In this document: positions 8,688 to 18,063 of the stretch, piece after piece
Position numbering within the stretch: position 1 is the first letter of the stretch
Layout: each line of letters starts with the position of its first letter
Assembly: GCF_000377985.1 (NCBI RefSeq)
Contig: NZ_KB899055.1
Location: 1 to 51,101, forward strand
From: Sporolactobacillus vineae DSM 21990 = SL153
Lineage (GTDB): Bacteria; Bacillota; Bacilli; Bacillales; Sporolactobacillaceae
DNA: 51,101 nt
Reading direction: 5' to 3'
The notes under the pieces: model-generated
Told to the model about the DNA's origin: nothing
Databases searched by the model: none
Seen by the model: the letters and a program-made list of their open reading frames with translations, nothing else
Made by a program: the position numbers and the translations under genes

Positions 8688-9616
8688 GCTTTTCTTCCCT
8701 CCACCTTAATTCTAGGATCGATAAATTGGTAGCTTAGGTCTACCAGTAAATTCACGAATACCATCAGAAGGGCCAGAATAATAACGCCGCCCTGTACTAC
8801 TGGGTAATCCCGTTCAGAGATCGCATTGATAATTAATTGACCCACTCCCGGCCATGCGAAGACCTGTTCTATAATAACGGTACCGCCCAGCAGTGAACCA
8901 AACTGAATACCTAAGAAAGTAACTACGGGAATTAACGCATTTCGAAACCCATGGCGCAGTACAACAAGCCATTCAGAAGTACCTTTTGATTTTGCAACCG
9001 TAATATATTGTTTATTCAAAACTTCGAGCATTGAAGATCGCACTAATCTTGCGAGTACACCAGCAAGGATTAATCCCAGAGTAAGAGACGGAAGAATAAT
9101 TGAAACTGGTCCGTCGTATCCAGATGCTGGAAGCCAGTCGAGATAAACAGCAAAGAACATGATGAGCATAATGCCAAGCCAGAAATTCGGGAATGATAAT
9201 CCAAGCAAAGAAAAAATTCTACCCAAAAAATCCCATGCTGTACCCCGTTTTACTGCAGAAATGATTCCGACAGGTATGGCAATGATTAAGGCGACAATGA
9301 CACCTGCGAAGGCAAGTACAACAGTTGCCCCCATTCTACTGAAAATCATACCTGAGACGGGTTGTCCTGTTCGGAACGATGTACCAAGATTCAATGTAAA
9401 AATGCCCTTTAAAAAAATTAAATATTGCATAATAAGTGGTTTATCGAGTCCAAGAGAAGCCCTCAGATGCTCGATCGCGGACTTGGTTGGTTCACCCGCA
9501 CCAAACATTACTGCTACAGGATCACCAGTCAGTCGCAGTGCGATGAATACGATCAGAGAAATCGCAAGGATGACATAGATACTATGAAGTAATCTTTTGA
9601 GAACATAAAGTAGCAT
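8684..9616 (-). CDS. Peptide ABC transporter permease, DppB/OppB type
   Basis: 310-residue permease beginning MLLYVLKRLLHSIYVILAIS, with the family GDPVAVMFG segment, an EAA loop (VAKSKGTSEWLVVLRHGFRN) and the FAWPGVGQL motif near the end. Six membrane segments are expected. AAGGGAG lies seven bases before the ATG. It overlaps the C-type permease by 4 bp and follows the binding-protein gene by 98 bp, with a hairpin between them. Confidence 0.93.
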   Translation of the reverse strand: MLLYVLKRLLHSIYVILAISLIVFIALRLTGDPVAVMFGAGEPTKSAIEHLRASLGLDKPLIMQYLIFLKGIFTLNLGTSFRTGQPVSGMIFSRMGATVVLAFAGVIVALIIAIPVGIISAVKRGTAWDFLGRIFSLLGLSFPNFWLGIMLIMFFAVYLDWLPASGYDGPVSIILPSLTLGLILAGVLARLVRSSMLEVLNKQYITVAKSKGTSEWLVVLRHGFRNALIPVVTFLGIQFGSLLGGTVIIEQVFAWPGVGQLIINAISERDYPVVQGGVIILALLMVFVNLLVDLSYQFIDPRIKVEGRKA

Positions 9617-9650
9617 TATTTTCTCCCTTCCTGGGCAAGTAAATGAAAGA

Positions 9651-9700
9651 GATAGTATATAGAAGTGCCACTGTTTATGTGTACCTCAATATATACTATC
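9651..9700. promoter_or_regulatory. Intercistronic hairpin after the binding-protein gene
   Basis: GATAGTATATA and TATATACTATC are a perfect 11-bp inverted repeat with a 28-base loop, between the binding-protein stop and the permease start. There is no T tract on the minus strand, so I read it as an mRNA-processing or stability element that could raise binding-protein levels over permeases. Confidence 0.5.
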
Positions 9701-9714
9701 CCCTATTAGGAATG

Positions 9715-11289
9715 TTACTTTTTCAATGAAGACTGTGCTAAATTGATACGATCATCATGAGGTGGTGCAAAACCAACGACTCTATTATTGACAGCATAAA
9801 GAGCGACTGTCTGAAATAGATTGACTTCAGGAACATCATTATACAGTTTTTGTGTCAATTGCATAAAAATTTTCTGTCGCTTAGTCTGATCAACAGTGGA
9901 CCGCTCAGCAGCCAATAATTTTTCGACTTGCGGATCATAGAAATCTGGATTCCAGAATTGACCTTTACTGTAGAGGAGATAGGCTGTGTTATCAAAGTCA
10001 AGTGTCCAGCCTCCCCAACCCATTTGATAAAATTGTCCTGCCTTACCTGTTGGTGTCAGCTTTGATGTGAGTGTAGATCCATCCACTGTATGAATGTTAA
10101 CCTTCAAGCCTACTTGCTGGAGATACGCCGAAACAGTTTGGGCTACTTCCTTAAAAGTAGCATCGCTTCCTGAAATAAACATATCAAGAGAAGTGCCGTT
10201 TTTAACACCTGCTGAGGCAAGTAATTTCTTCGCTTTGGCAGGATCATAAGGGTACGGTTTCAAATTAGGATTGTTCCCAAAAGAAAGTGTACTTTGGTAT
10301 GTGCTGATTTCTTTACCGTAACCGTTTAGAACCTTGTCAATAATTGCTTTCTTATCAATGGCATAATTAATTGCTTGACGTACTTTCACATGATTAACCG
10401 GACTCTTTTTTACATTGAACCGAAGCGAATAAACCGTAGGCGTTGAGGCTTGCATCAGCGTCGCATATTTCAATTTTTTGACGGTTGCTGCCTGACTCAC
10501 TTGGACGGTCTTCATAATATCAATAGCGCCCGTTTGAAAATCAGCCAATCGTGTACTTGGATCCGGAATAATTCGGAAAACGACCTTTCCGATTTTTGGT
10601 TCTCCTGACTTCCAATAATATTTATTCTTTTCCAGAACTACCTGGTTATCCTTCTTATAAGAAGTCATTTTGTAAGGTCCTGTGCCAATCGGATGATTCG
10701 CAAAATATTGAGCACCATGTTGTTTTATATATTTAGGTGGAACGATCACTGCACCATATCCTGCAAGCTTCGTAATCAATACTGGATCAGGCTGTTTCAG
10801 AATAAAGTTAACTGTATTATTGTCTATGATCTGGACATGATCAATTGAAGTATAATTTGCCTGCTGTGGTCCTTTTTTCCCTTCCGGTCCAAGTAAACGA
10901 TCAAAAGTGAATTTGACTGCAGCAGCATTGAAAGGCTCACCGTCTTGGAATTTGACACCTTTTCTCAACTTGAATTGCAACGTGTTTTTGTTAATATATT
11001 TCCAAGAAGTTGCAAGAGCAGGGTGGATTTTCAAGTTATTGTCTCTGTTAACTAATCCTTCAAAGACTGAATTGGCTACATTGCTCCATGCAAGGAGAAA
11101 AGTAGCAATCGGGTCCCAACTATGGGGATCTCCATCCACACCTACCACTAATTCATTACTCCGCCCACTAACAGGGTTTTTTGAAACCCCGGAAGAAGAA
11201 CTCGAACCTTTACTGCTGGAGCAGCCGGACAGAGCTGTTACGACTACCAATAAAGCGACCATCAGCAGCATGGCAAATCTTTTTTTCAT
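9715..11289 (-). CDS. Peptide ABC transporter substrate-binding lipoprotein (family 5)
   Basis: 524 residues, the usual size for an OppA/DppA-type protein. A signal peptide ends in the lipobox LSGC, with C23 as the lipidated residue, followed by a serine/glycine-rich linker. Family 5 signatures include LATSWKYIN, FNAAAVKFTFDRLL and VRQAINYAIDKKAII. The start at 11289 has GGAGGG seven bases upstream. Lying between the ATPases and the permeases, it should deliver ligand to the importer from outside the membrane. Peptide is the likely ligand from context. Confidence 0.93.
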   Translation of the reverse strand: MKKRFAMLLMVALLVVVTALSGCSSSKGSSSSSGVSKNPVSGRSNELVVGVDGDPHSWDPIATFLLAWSNVANSVFEGLVNRDNNLKIHPALATSWKYINKNTLQFKLRKGVKFQDGEPFNAAAVKFTFDRLLGPEGKKGPQQANYTSIDHVQIIDNNTVNFILKQPDPVLITKLAGYGAVIVPPKYIKQHGAQYFANHPIGTGPYKMTSYKKDNQVVLEKNKYYWKSGEPKIGKVVFRIIPDPSTRLADFQTGAIDIMKTVQVSQAATVKKLKYATLMQASTPTVYSLRFNVKKSPVNHVKVRQAINYAIDKKAIIDKVLNGYGKEISTYQSTLSFGNNPNLKPYPYDPAKAKKLLASAGVKNGTSLDMFISGSDATFKEVAQTVSAYLQQVGLKVNIHTVDGSTLTSKLTPTGKAGQFYQMGWGGWTLDFDNTAYLLYSKGQFWNPDFYDPQVEKLLAAERSTVDQTKRQKIFMQLTQKLYNDVPEVNLFQTVALYAVNNRVVGFAPPHDDRINLAQSSLKK

Positions 11290-11346
11290 CAGATAACCCT
11301 CCGTTCACTATTTAATAATATGATTTGTAAATAATTAAAGCCGAAA

Positions 11347-12327
11347 TTATGTAGCTATGTGGCACGCAACAAAATGCTCATTGCCCTTATTAATAAACTC
11401 GGGCAGAGACTTAGAGCATATTTCCATAGCAACTGGACATCTTGTATGAAACGGACAGCCCTCCGGCGGATTTGAAGGGTCTGGCACCTCTCCTTGTAAA
11501 ATAATTCTTTTCTTATCTGTATTTGGTCTAGGAATTGGAATCGCCGAGATTAATGATTGAGTATATGGATGTCGCGGATGTTTGAACAATTGTTCAGCCT
11601 CAGACAACTCAACGATTCTCCCGAGATACATAACTGCAATACGGTCACAAAAATGTTTGACAACACTAAGATCATGGGAGATAAATAAATAGGTTAAATC
11701 TAATTTCTTTTGCAGCCCTTTCATCAAATTAAGAACTTGTGATTGAACTGAAACATCTAATGCGGACACCGGTTCATCTGCAATGAGCAGTTTCGGGTGG
11801 GACGCCAAAGCTCTGGCAATACCAATTCTTTGCCTCTGCCCGCCGCTGAATTCATTGGGATATCGGTCCGCATATGCGGAGGACAGGCCTACCTCTTTCA
11901 GTAAATCTGCCACTCTCTGTTTTCTTTGCTTGCGGTTGTATAAATTGAAATTTTTCATCGGTTCTTCCAGAATTGCGCTGATTTTCATCCTTGGATCAAG
12001 TGATTCGAAGGGATCCTGAAAAACCATTTGTATGTCTTTTCGGATTTTTCTCATCTCATGTCTTGATTTCTCAAGCAAATTTTCCCCTTCAAAGTTAATT
12101 TCACCTGATGTCGGTTCCAATAGTCTGATAATCATCCGGGCCGTAGTCGACTTCCCACATCCAGATTCACCAACTATTCCTAATGTCTCGCCTCTATGTA
12201 TATTGAATGAAATATCTTCGACAGAATGAATGTTTGTGCTAACCCTTCTGCCAATTTGTCCTGTTTTTATTGTGAAATATTTTTTCAGATGATGAACAGT
12301 CAATATCGGATCAGAATCAACATTCAA
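11347..12327 (-). CDS. Oligopeptide/dipeptide ABC transporter ATPase, OppF type
   Basis: 326-residue ATPase with Walker A GESGCGKST, signature SGGQRQRIGIARAL, Walker B LLIADEPVSALD and the H-loop FISHDLSVV. The C-terminal extension with CPFHTRCPVAMEIC is the cysteine-bearing oligopeptide/dipeptide transporter domain. It starts 6 bp after OppD, so the two are translated together and should form the heterodimeric motor. The SD (AAAGGATG) is about 12 bases from the ATG. Confidence 0.93.
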   Translation of the reverse strand: MNVDSDPILTVHHLKKYFTIKTGQIGRRVSTNIHSVEDISFNIHRGETLGIVGESGCGKSTTARMIIRLLEPTSGEINFEGENLLEKSRHEMRKIRKDIQMVFQDPFESLDPRMKISAILEEPMKNFNLYNRKQRKQRVADLLKEVGLSSAYADRYPNEFSGGQRQRIGIARALASHPKLLIADEPVSALDVSVQSQVLNLMKGLQKKLDLTYLFISHDLSVVKHFCDRIAVMYLGRIVELSEAEQLFKHPRHPYTQSLISAIPIPRPNTDKKRIILQGEVPDPSNPPEGCPFHTRCPVAMEICSKSLPEFINKGNEHFVACHIAT

Positions 12328-12333
12328 ATAAGA

Positions 12334-13329
12334 TCATCCTTTTCTGTTACTTTTCTCATAAAGCCAACATCTTACTTTATATTGATTATTAATAGAGATT
12401 AAATCAGGTTCTTGGTCAAAACACTGATCAAATGCAAGAGGACAGCGATCAGCAAATCTACAGCCCTTGGGCATAGAACGCGGGCTGGGTACACTGCCCT
12501 CTATATAAGGCAAAGATTCTTGTCTCTCATCAATACGAGGAATTGACTTGAGTAACGCCTGTGTATAGGGATGCTTTGGATCATTAAATATCTGTTCTAC
12601 TGTTGCTTCTTCTACAATCTCACCTGCATACATCACAATGACACGCTGACAGAATTCTGCCACAATCCCCATATCATGTGTAATTAGTATTACAGATGTC
12701 TGGTTCTCATTTTTCAGGTCCCCCATCAAATCCATAATTTGTGCCTGTATTGTAACGTCCAATGCCGTTGTCGGTTCATCTGCAATTAATATCTCCGGTT
12801 TACAGGACATGGCCATTGCGATCATGATTCTCTGACTCATTCCACCGGATAGCTGAAAAGGAAACTCATTCAGAATCTCTTTGGCTCTTGGTATTCCGAC
12901 TTTCTCAAGCAAATCTATGGAATAATTTTTTATCTCTGACCTTGTTAACTTAAGATGGTTTTTTATCATCTCAGCTAATTGTTCACTGATTGTATATACG
13001 GGATCCAAAGATGCCATTGGCTCCTGGAAAATCATAGCAATCTCTTTCCCCTGAATTTTGCGCATGTCACGTTTCTTTAAAGAACTTATTTCCCTATTAT
13101 TCAGAATAATATCTCCGCCTGAAAGCCAGGCGTTTGAAGGCAACAATCCGATTATTGACTTTGCCGTTATTGATTTCCCGCATCCGGATTCCCCTACTAT
13201 TCCGAGAGTCTCTCCTTTACCAACGTGAAAGGAAACATCTTTCACCACCTCAAACTTTTCATTCCCAACCTTGGCAGAAACACTGACATGATGTAATTGA
13301 AGGATTGAATCCATTGTTAATCTAATCAT
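12334..13329 (-). CDS. Oligopeptide/dipeptide ABC transporter ATPase, OppD type
   Basis: 331 residues with Walker A GESGCGKS, signature LSGGMSQRIMIAMAM, Walker B ILIADEPTTALD and a C-terminal CRFADRCPLAFDQC segment. First gene of the peptide-use operon. Neither the ATG at 13329 nor the in-frame one at 13314 (MDSILQLHH) has a strong ribosome site, so the start is uncertain by five codons. About 120 bp separate it from the NCS1 permease upstream; its promoter is probably there, but I cannot pick out clear boxes. Confidence 0.92.
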   Translation of the reverse strand: MIRLTMDSILQLHHVSVSAKVGNEKFEVVKDVSFHVGKGETLGIVGESGCGKSITAKSIIGLLPSNAWLSGGDIILNNREISSLKKRDMRKIQGKEIAMIFQEPMASLDPVYTISEQLAEMIKNHLKLTRSEIKNYSIDLLEKVGIPRAKEILNEFPFQLSGGMSQRIMIAMAMSCKPEILIADEPTTALDVTIQAQIMDLMGDLKNENQTSVILITHDMGIVAEFCQRVIVMYAGEIVEEATVEQIFNDPKHPYTQALLKSIPRIDERQESLPYIEGSVPSPRSMPKGCRFADRCPLAFDQCFDQEPDLISINNQYKVRCWLYEKSNRKG

Positions 13330-13424
13330 CTCAATTCGAGTTAAATTCCTTAGTAAACGGCACCGTTCGCTTTTTGCAGAAAAATTTCACTTCTTGTACT
13401 GCCCATCTTTAGTAGTAAAAGGAG

Positions 13425-13446
13425 CGATTCAATTTATAAAGAATCG
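13425..13446 (-). terminator. Weak hairpin after the NCS1 permease
   Basis: CGATTC and GAATCG form a 6-bp stem followed on the minus strand by CTCCTTTT, 7 bp past the permease stop. It could be a weak terminator separating the permease from the peptide operon. Confidence 0.3.
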
Positions 13447-13452
13447 GCAAAG

Positions 13453-14889
13453 TTATTGCACGGCAGCCACTTCCTGTTTGGCATTCTTAGTTGTTGTTCG
13501 TCTCATAAGCATCGCATAGATTAAGAATCCCGATCCGACGCCCAGGAACCAGGAATACGAATACAGCGGTTTGAGAATCGGCACAAACAAGCCAATAAGA
13601 GAGATAAGGGTACCAACCGCCATAGCAATCACGGCGCTGTAATTCCACCCATTGTTATATGTGTAATTACTTTTCGCCATATAGAAGCTGTCAATATCAT
13701 AATGACGATGATGAACCACGTAGTAGTCAGCAAACATTATTCCGGCAACAGGGCCGAGCGCACCGCCGACAGCACCCATTACAGCAAGAATGACACTTGC
13801 ATTATTGAACCAGAGCCACGGAACAAAGAACAGGGAAAGAACGATTGATATATTTCCCGCCTTGACAAAATTCAGTTTGCGTGGAAACAGATTGACCAGA
13901 TCATAACCGGGAGATACAACATTTCCGGCAATATTTACAGACAGCGTAATAATAATCAGTGCAATCGCTCCAAAGAATAGGAGAAATGGATTTCCAAACT
14001 TCTGCAGTAAAGTGACAGGATTCCAAATTGCATGACCAAAAGCAATAACAGTTCCGGAAGTCGTGATGATACTCATTAGTGCAAAAGCAATTGCTGTCCC
14101 CGGAAGTCCAATGAGTTGGCCAACTGTTTGATCTTTCTGGCTGCGTGTGAACCGAGTGAAATCCGAAATATTCAGAACAAGTGTGGCCCAGACGCCCACT
14201 AAGCCCGTTACAGATACCGGGAATACGGTCCAGAATTCTGCTGGAGACAGCTTGCTTGGCTGTTCAAACAGTGGGCCCAGTCCATGGGACACACTAATCG
14301 ACCAGATTACCAGAACCAGTCCCAGGACAATGACGAGAGGCCCTGCCCAAAGTTCAAATAGTTTAATTCGATGCATTCCTTTCGAGACGATCCACATATG
14401 CAACAGCCAGAAGAGAACAACAGCAATGGCACTATTCAAGCCCATGCCAAGTACATTAATTCTCGAAAGGACGTTCCATCCGGGGATCAGGGCTCCAAAG
14501 ATCGCATTTACTGCAGCACTGCCGGCATAAGCCTGGACTGCGAACCAGAATATCGCAACAAACGCCCGGAGAACGACGGGAATATGCGCCGCCTTATGGC
14601 CAAAAGCCGCCCGTATAATTACCGGGAAAGGAATGCCATACTTTCCACCAACAACACTGTTCAGCCACATCGCACTAATCAGAACCAAGTTGGCAATGAT
14701 TACAGCTGAAATAGCCTGACCGACGCTCATTCCGATCATAATCAGACTGCCGGCTGTTTCCCAGGCGACAATATTATGGATCATACCCATCCAGATCGTC
14801 GTAAAATTAAGCCAAGTCCATGTTCTGTGTTTCTTATTCGTCGGTGCTAAATCGTAATTATACAGGCTTGAATCATATTTTGCTTCCAC
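13453..14889 (-). CDS. NCS1-family nucleobase/hydantoin permease (cytosine-permease-like)
   Basis: 478-residue membrane protein with about twelve hydrophobic segments, importing a nucleobase-like or hydantoin-like compound, usually with a cation. The N-terminal NKKHRTWTWLNFTTIWMG and the later GKYGIPFPVIIRAAFG are NCS1 hallmarks. The start is GTG at 14889 with AGAGGTG eight bases upstream. The gene shares an operator-like sequence with the amidohydrolase-SDR-amidase-GntR operon beside it, which suggests it imports that pathway's substrate. Cytosine, allantoin, hydantoin or another ring amide are all possible. Confidence 0.88.
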   Translation of the reverse strand: MEAKYDSSLYNYDLAPTNKKHRTWTWLNFTTIWMGMIHNIVAWETAGSLIMIGMSVGQAISAVIIANLVLISAMWLNSVVGGKYGIPFPVIIRAAFGHKAAHIPVVLRAFVAIFWFAVQAYAGSAAVNAIFGALIPGWNVLSRINVLGMGLNSAIAVVLFWLLHMWIVSKGMHRIKLFELWAGPLVIVLGLVLVIWSISVSHGLGPLFEQPSKLSPAEFWTVFPVSVTGLVGVWATLVLNISDFTRFTRSQKDQTVGQLIGLPGTAIAFALMSIITTSGTVIAFGHAIWNPVTLLQKFGNPFLLFFGAIALIIITLSVNIAGNVVSPGYDLVNLFPRKLNFVKAGNISIVLSLFFVPWLWFNNASVILAVMGAVGGALGPVAGIMFADYYVVHHRHYDIDSFYMAKSNYTYNNGWNYSAVIAMAVGTLISLIGLFVPILKPLYSYSWFLGVGSGFLIYAMLMRRTTTKNAKQEVAAVQ

Positions 14890-15077
14890 CTTGGGATCAC
14901 CTCTGAAATGATCTTGAGTAATTTTTATTCACAGAATCTAAGATTCAATCATCTACCGCAAACGCTGCATCCAAGAAACGAACCTTTTATTTTGAGCCAT
15001 CATACATAGAATATTATAAAAATTAAATATATTTTTTCTTCAATCCTCCTCGTATATTTATATCACCATCTGGCCTC

Positions 15078-15093
15078 ACCGGTATGACCAGTT
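15078..15093. promoter_or_regulatory. GntR/FadR-type operator in front of the NCS1 permease
   Basis: ACCGGTATGACCAGTT; on the other strand AACTGGTCATACCGGT, containing TGGT-N3-ACC as in FadR-subfamily operators. The same 16 bases, with one difference, occur at 19418-19433 before the catabolic operon that encodes a FadR-type regulator. The rest of the 14890-15242 gap is AT-rich, with no open frame I would support. Confidence 0.7.
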
Positions 15094-15242
15094 CATGAAT
15101 TTATTATATCATCATGAAATTTATTTTTTAATGATTTGTTATATTATCTCACATTGTTTTTTACTATTTATCACATTAACTGGAAAGTTATAGGCCATAG
15201 ATCGATGACTAAAAGTATTTCTAAAAAATTTTTGAGTATATT

Positions 15243-15280
15243 AAAAGAGACGCCTTATAATTTCATAAGACGTCCCTTTT
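15243..15280 (-). terminator. Terminator of the GntR operon
   Basis: AAAAGAGACGCCTTAT pairs with ATAAGACGTCCCTTTT (two mismatches), a long stem with a short loop and a T-rich run on the minus strand, 18 bp past the GntR stop. It may also act in the other direction. Confidence 0.8.
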
Positions 15281-15297
15281 AATGCCCATTGACCGTT

Positions 15298-16026
15298 TTA
15301 TAATGATTTGCGCTGCCGTAATTCATTGGTCTGATCGACTGCGATCTGCCGGTTAATCTCAGACAACATTTTCTTATAATGCAGCCGCACATCTTCTATA
15401 TGATCGCGCATCAGCATGCTGCTCTTGCTCGCATCTCTGACCTTTATGGCTTTTAGTATTTCCGTATGAAAGTAAACAGCATTCTCCACGTCATCATTGA
15501 TCGCCATCTCAATCCGAACCTTTTTGAAATACTCAATAAGCGAATCGTAGACCTGTATCATGACCCTATTTTGTGTGGAATGAGCCACCGTATTATGAAA
15601 AGTAAGATCCGGAACAATTATCGACTCACCCTTTTTCACACATTCTTTAAGGTCGACAATCGATTTCTTTAAAATATCTATTGATGGGCTTGTCATTCTC
15701 TGCGCTGCAAGATAGGCATTCTCAGTCTCAATACCTCTCCGGAATTCCAGAAAATCGAGTGATGATTCGATATTAAATGTCGGCAAAAGACGCTGGACGA
15801 CTGTCGTCATTCGCCCATCGATTTTTTGTTTCAGATAATTTCCTTTGCCGGGCCGTTTCTCGATGATTCCGGAATCGCACATGGACTGCAGGGCCTCACG
15901 TACTGAGGAGCGGCCAACCTGGAGCATTTTGGCAATTTCACGCTCCGAAGGCAGCTTGTCTCCTATTTTCACACGAGTTCTTATGTAGTCCAGCAGAAAC
16001 TTCTGTACCGTTTCACTGACAATCAT
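15298..16026 (-). CDS. GntR-family transcriptional regulator, FadR subfamily
   Basis: 242 residues: an N-terminal winged helix-turn-helix (LPSEREIAKMLQVGRSSVREALQ, then the KRPGKGNYL wing) and an all-helical C-terminal ligand domain of the FCD type with conserved histidines near HNTVAHSTQN and HTEIL. It probably represses the operon it ends and the NCS1 permease, relieved by a pathway intermediate. It lies 36 bp after the amidase. The shared TGGT-N3-ACC operators at 15078 and 19418 are the evidence for the two targets. Confidence 0.92.
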   Translation of the reverse strand: MIVSETVQKFLLDYIRTRVKIGDKLPSEREIAKMLQVGRSSVREALQSMCDSGIIEKRPGKGNYLKQKIDGRMTTVVQRLLPTFNIESSLDFLEFRRGIETENAYLAAQRMTSPSIDILKKSIVDLKECVKKGESIIVPDLTFHNTVAHSTQNRVMIQVYDSLIEYFKKVRIEMAINDDVENAVYFHTEILKAIKVRDASKSSMLMRDHIEDVRLHYKKMLSEINRQIAVDQTNELRQRKSL

Positions 16027-16062
16027 TAAACTATTTAACCTCGTTTCCTGTGCATTGTGCTT

Positions 16063-17250
16063 CTAATGATCACTGAACAGATCACCAATTTCAGTGACGA
16101 AACTGAGCAACTGTCTGTCTGTATTATAGCCTGAAATGAATGAAAGTCCCAGCGGCTTTTTTGACTGCCTGAACGGGGCCGTGATCTGAGGGACACCCGA
16201 CAGTCCGGCAAGGCAGGTAAGTTTCATTGTTTTTGATCTGAGCTGTTCGGCTGTCACAAAGTCACCCCCTCTTTCCGGCGCCGTTCCTGGTGTCGTCGGG
16301 ATGAGTACCATTGAATCTGTGCCTAATAGCTTTCTCATTTCGGCGGTAAATTCTCTTTTCAAACTTAACATCTGAGAATAAGCTTCATCTTCCTTAATTT
16401 TGGAAGCCGATTCGAATCGTTCGGCTATATCTTTTCCAAAGTCGGGATGACAGGCCTGAATCCATTTTCCATGAGACAGCCACGCTTCCCTGCCCTGCAG
16501 GATTCGAAAACATTCTGTAAGCTCTTCAAAAGAATGGTCTTGCATTAAGTCAACAGACTGGAGTTTATATCTTTCCTTAATTAACCTTAATAATCGCGTA
16601 AAGTCAGTAAAATCATCTGGATCCTGAACCAATTCAAAGGCTTTATTAAAGATAAAAAGATGCCTGTAGGTGTGGACCGGCTGATTCGGGAGCAAACTCA
16701 GCCCGACTTTGGACAAGGTGTCCGCGCTGCCTGACATCCAGCTGACAGTATCAAAGCTGGGTGCAAGCGGAATAACTCCCTTCATAGAAATCCGTCCATG
16801 TGACGGACGCATACCAAAAATGCCGCAATAGGATGAAGGAACGCGAACGGATCCTCCAGTATCTGTGCCCATTGCAAAATCAGTCTGGTGCGAAGCAACG
16901 GCAACCGCCGAACCGCTGGACGAGCCTCCGGTATAGCAGTTCTGCGCTTTCGGATTTATAGTAGGGGGAAAGTGCTTATTATCTCCTTTAAGACTGTACA
17001 TCAGCTCATCAGTGACCGTCGTACCGACAAGTGCTGCGCCTTCGGTAAGTAATCGGTCCACAGCATCGGCATTCTCAGAAGCTCTTTTCGCATGCTCCAG
17101 CCAAGTTGGATTTCCTGCCGTATTTTTATATCCTTTTACCGAAAATACATCCTTCACTGCGAAATGAAGTCCCCCGAGAGGGCCACTGTTTCCAGAGGAA
17201 ATATGTAAACTGTGATCAATGAAAGCTCCGTAATCGCCAAAGTTTACCAT
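16063..17250 (-). CDS. Amidase-signature family amidase
   Basis: 395-residue hydrolase of a carboxamide. The Ser-cisSer-Lys triad is K33 (HFAVKDVF), S110 (in GGSSSGSAVA) and S134 (TGGSVRVPSS), with the usual 24-residue spacing between the serines. At 395 residues it is shorter than GatA (about 480) and resembles AtzF- or malonamidase-like stand-alone enzymes. It sits between an SDR and the GntR regulator, so it should handle an intermediate of the amidohydrolase pathway. Substrate unknown. Confidence 0.9.
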   Translation of the reverse strand: MVNFGDYGAFIDHSLHISSGNSGPLGGLHFAVKDVFSVKGYKNTAGNPTWLEHAKRASENADAVDRLLTEGAALVGTTVTDELMYSLKGDNKHFPPTINPKAQNCYTGGSSSGSAVAVASHQTDFAMGTDTGGSVRVPSSYCGIFGMRPSHGRISMKGVIPLAPSFDTVSWMSGSADTLSKVGLSLLPNQPVHTYRHLFIFNKAFELVQDPDDFTDFTRLLRLIKERYKLQSVDLMQDHSFEELTECFRILQGREAWLSHGKWIQACHPDFGKDIAERFESASKIKEDEAYSQMLSLKREFTAEMRKLLGTDSMVLIPTTPGTAPERGGDFVTAEQLRSKTMKLTCLAGLSGVPQITAPFRQSKKPLGLSFISGYNTDRQLLSFVTEIGDLFSDH

Positions 17251-17305
17251 CCTTCAGTCTCCTTTTTTTGCTGTTCGGATGAACGGCACAATATCGTTTT
17301 AAAAA

Positions 17306-18046
17306 TCACCGACTCGTATAGCCGCCATCAACAACCAGAGCACTTCCAGTCATGAAAGAAGCGTCATCACTGCAGAGGAACAGAATGGGGCGGGCAATTT
17401 CCTCAGGTTTTCCGAGACGCCCAATCGGATGCATTCTGATCAAATCATCAATTGTCCCCTGAGGCCCTGTCTTGCCGTTTTCAAATTGTCTGTTCAGCAA
17501 TGGTGTATCAACGGCACCGGGACAAACTGAATTTACACGAATACCATCTTTCGCCATCTCTATGGCCAGACTGCGCGTGAAATTCAGTATTGCAGCTTTG
17601 GATGCGGTGTAAGCTGTGAATAAGGCAGAGCCTACATAGGCAAGCTGAGAGGCTGTATTGACAATGACGCCGTGGGTCTCCTTCAGAAAAGGCAGTACTG
17701 CACGTGTAACAAGAAATACACCCTTTAAATTCGTATCCAGTACACGATCCCACGCGTCCTCCGTTGTCTGTTCCAGCGAAGCGACCAGTTCAATTCCTGC
17801 GGTATTTACAAGAATATCAATCTGTTTCTTTTTCTTAATAACCTTTGTGACTGCTTCTTCGACCTGATCCGCCTTCCGGATGTCTGCCTGATACGTATCA
17901 CAGTCAAGATGTCTCAGTGCCTCACTCACTTTATAATCCAGGACAGATACGGCAGCCCCTTCGGAAATAAAAAGTTTTGCTGTAGCAAGTCCGATACCGG
18001 ACCCTCCACCCGTAATAAGAACACTTTTATTAACAAAACGATTCAT
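17306..18046 (-). CDS. Short-chain dehydrogenase/reductase
   Basis: 246 residues with the nucleotide-binding TGGGSGIG near the N-terminus, NTAGIE after the fourth strand, the catalytic S (NTASQLA) and YTASK. The family oxidises or reduces an alcohol/ketone with NAD(P). It lies 55 bp upstream of the amidase and 17 bp downstream of the amidohydrolase, so it is part of that pathway. Sequence alone does not give the substrate; FabG-like annotation would be a default rather than evidence. Confidence 0.9.
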   Translation of the reverse strand: MNRFVNKSVLITGGGSGIGLATAKLFISEGAAVSVLDYKVSEALRHLDCDTYQADIRKADQVEEAVTKVIKKKKQIDILVNTAGIELVASLEQTTEDAWDRVLDTNLKGVFLVTRAVLPFLKETHGVIVNTASQLAYVGSALFTAYTASKAAILNFTRSLAIEMAKDGIRVNSVCPGAVDTPLLNRQFENGKTGPQGTIDDLIRMHPIGRLGKPEEIARPILFLCSDDASFMTGSALVVDGGYTSR

Positions 18047-18063
18047 CGTTATCGCTCCATTTC

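Noticed and set aside
9159-9578. 139-codon plus-strand frame
   Set aside because: Antisense to a well-supported permease; composition mirrors the gene.
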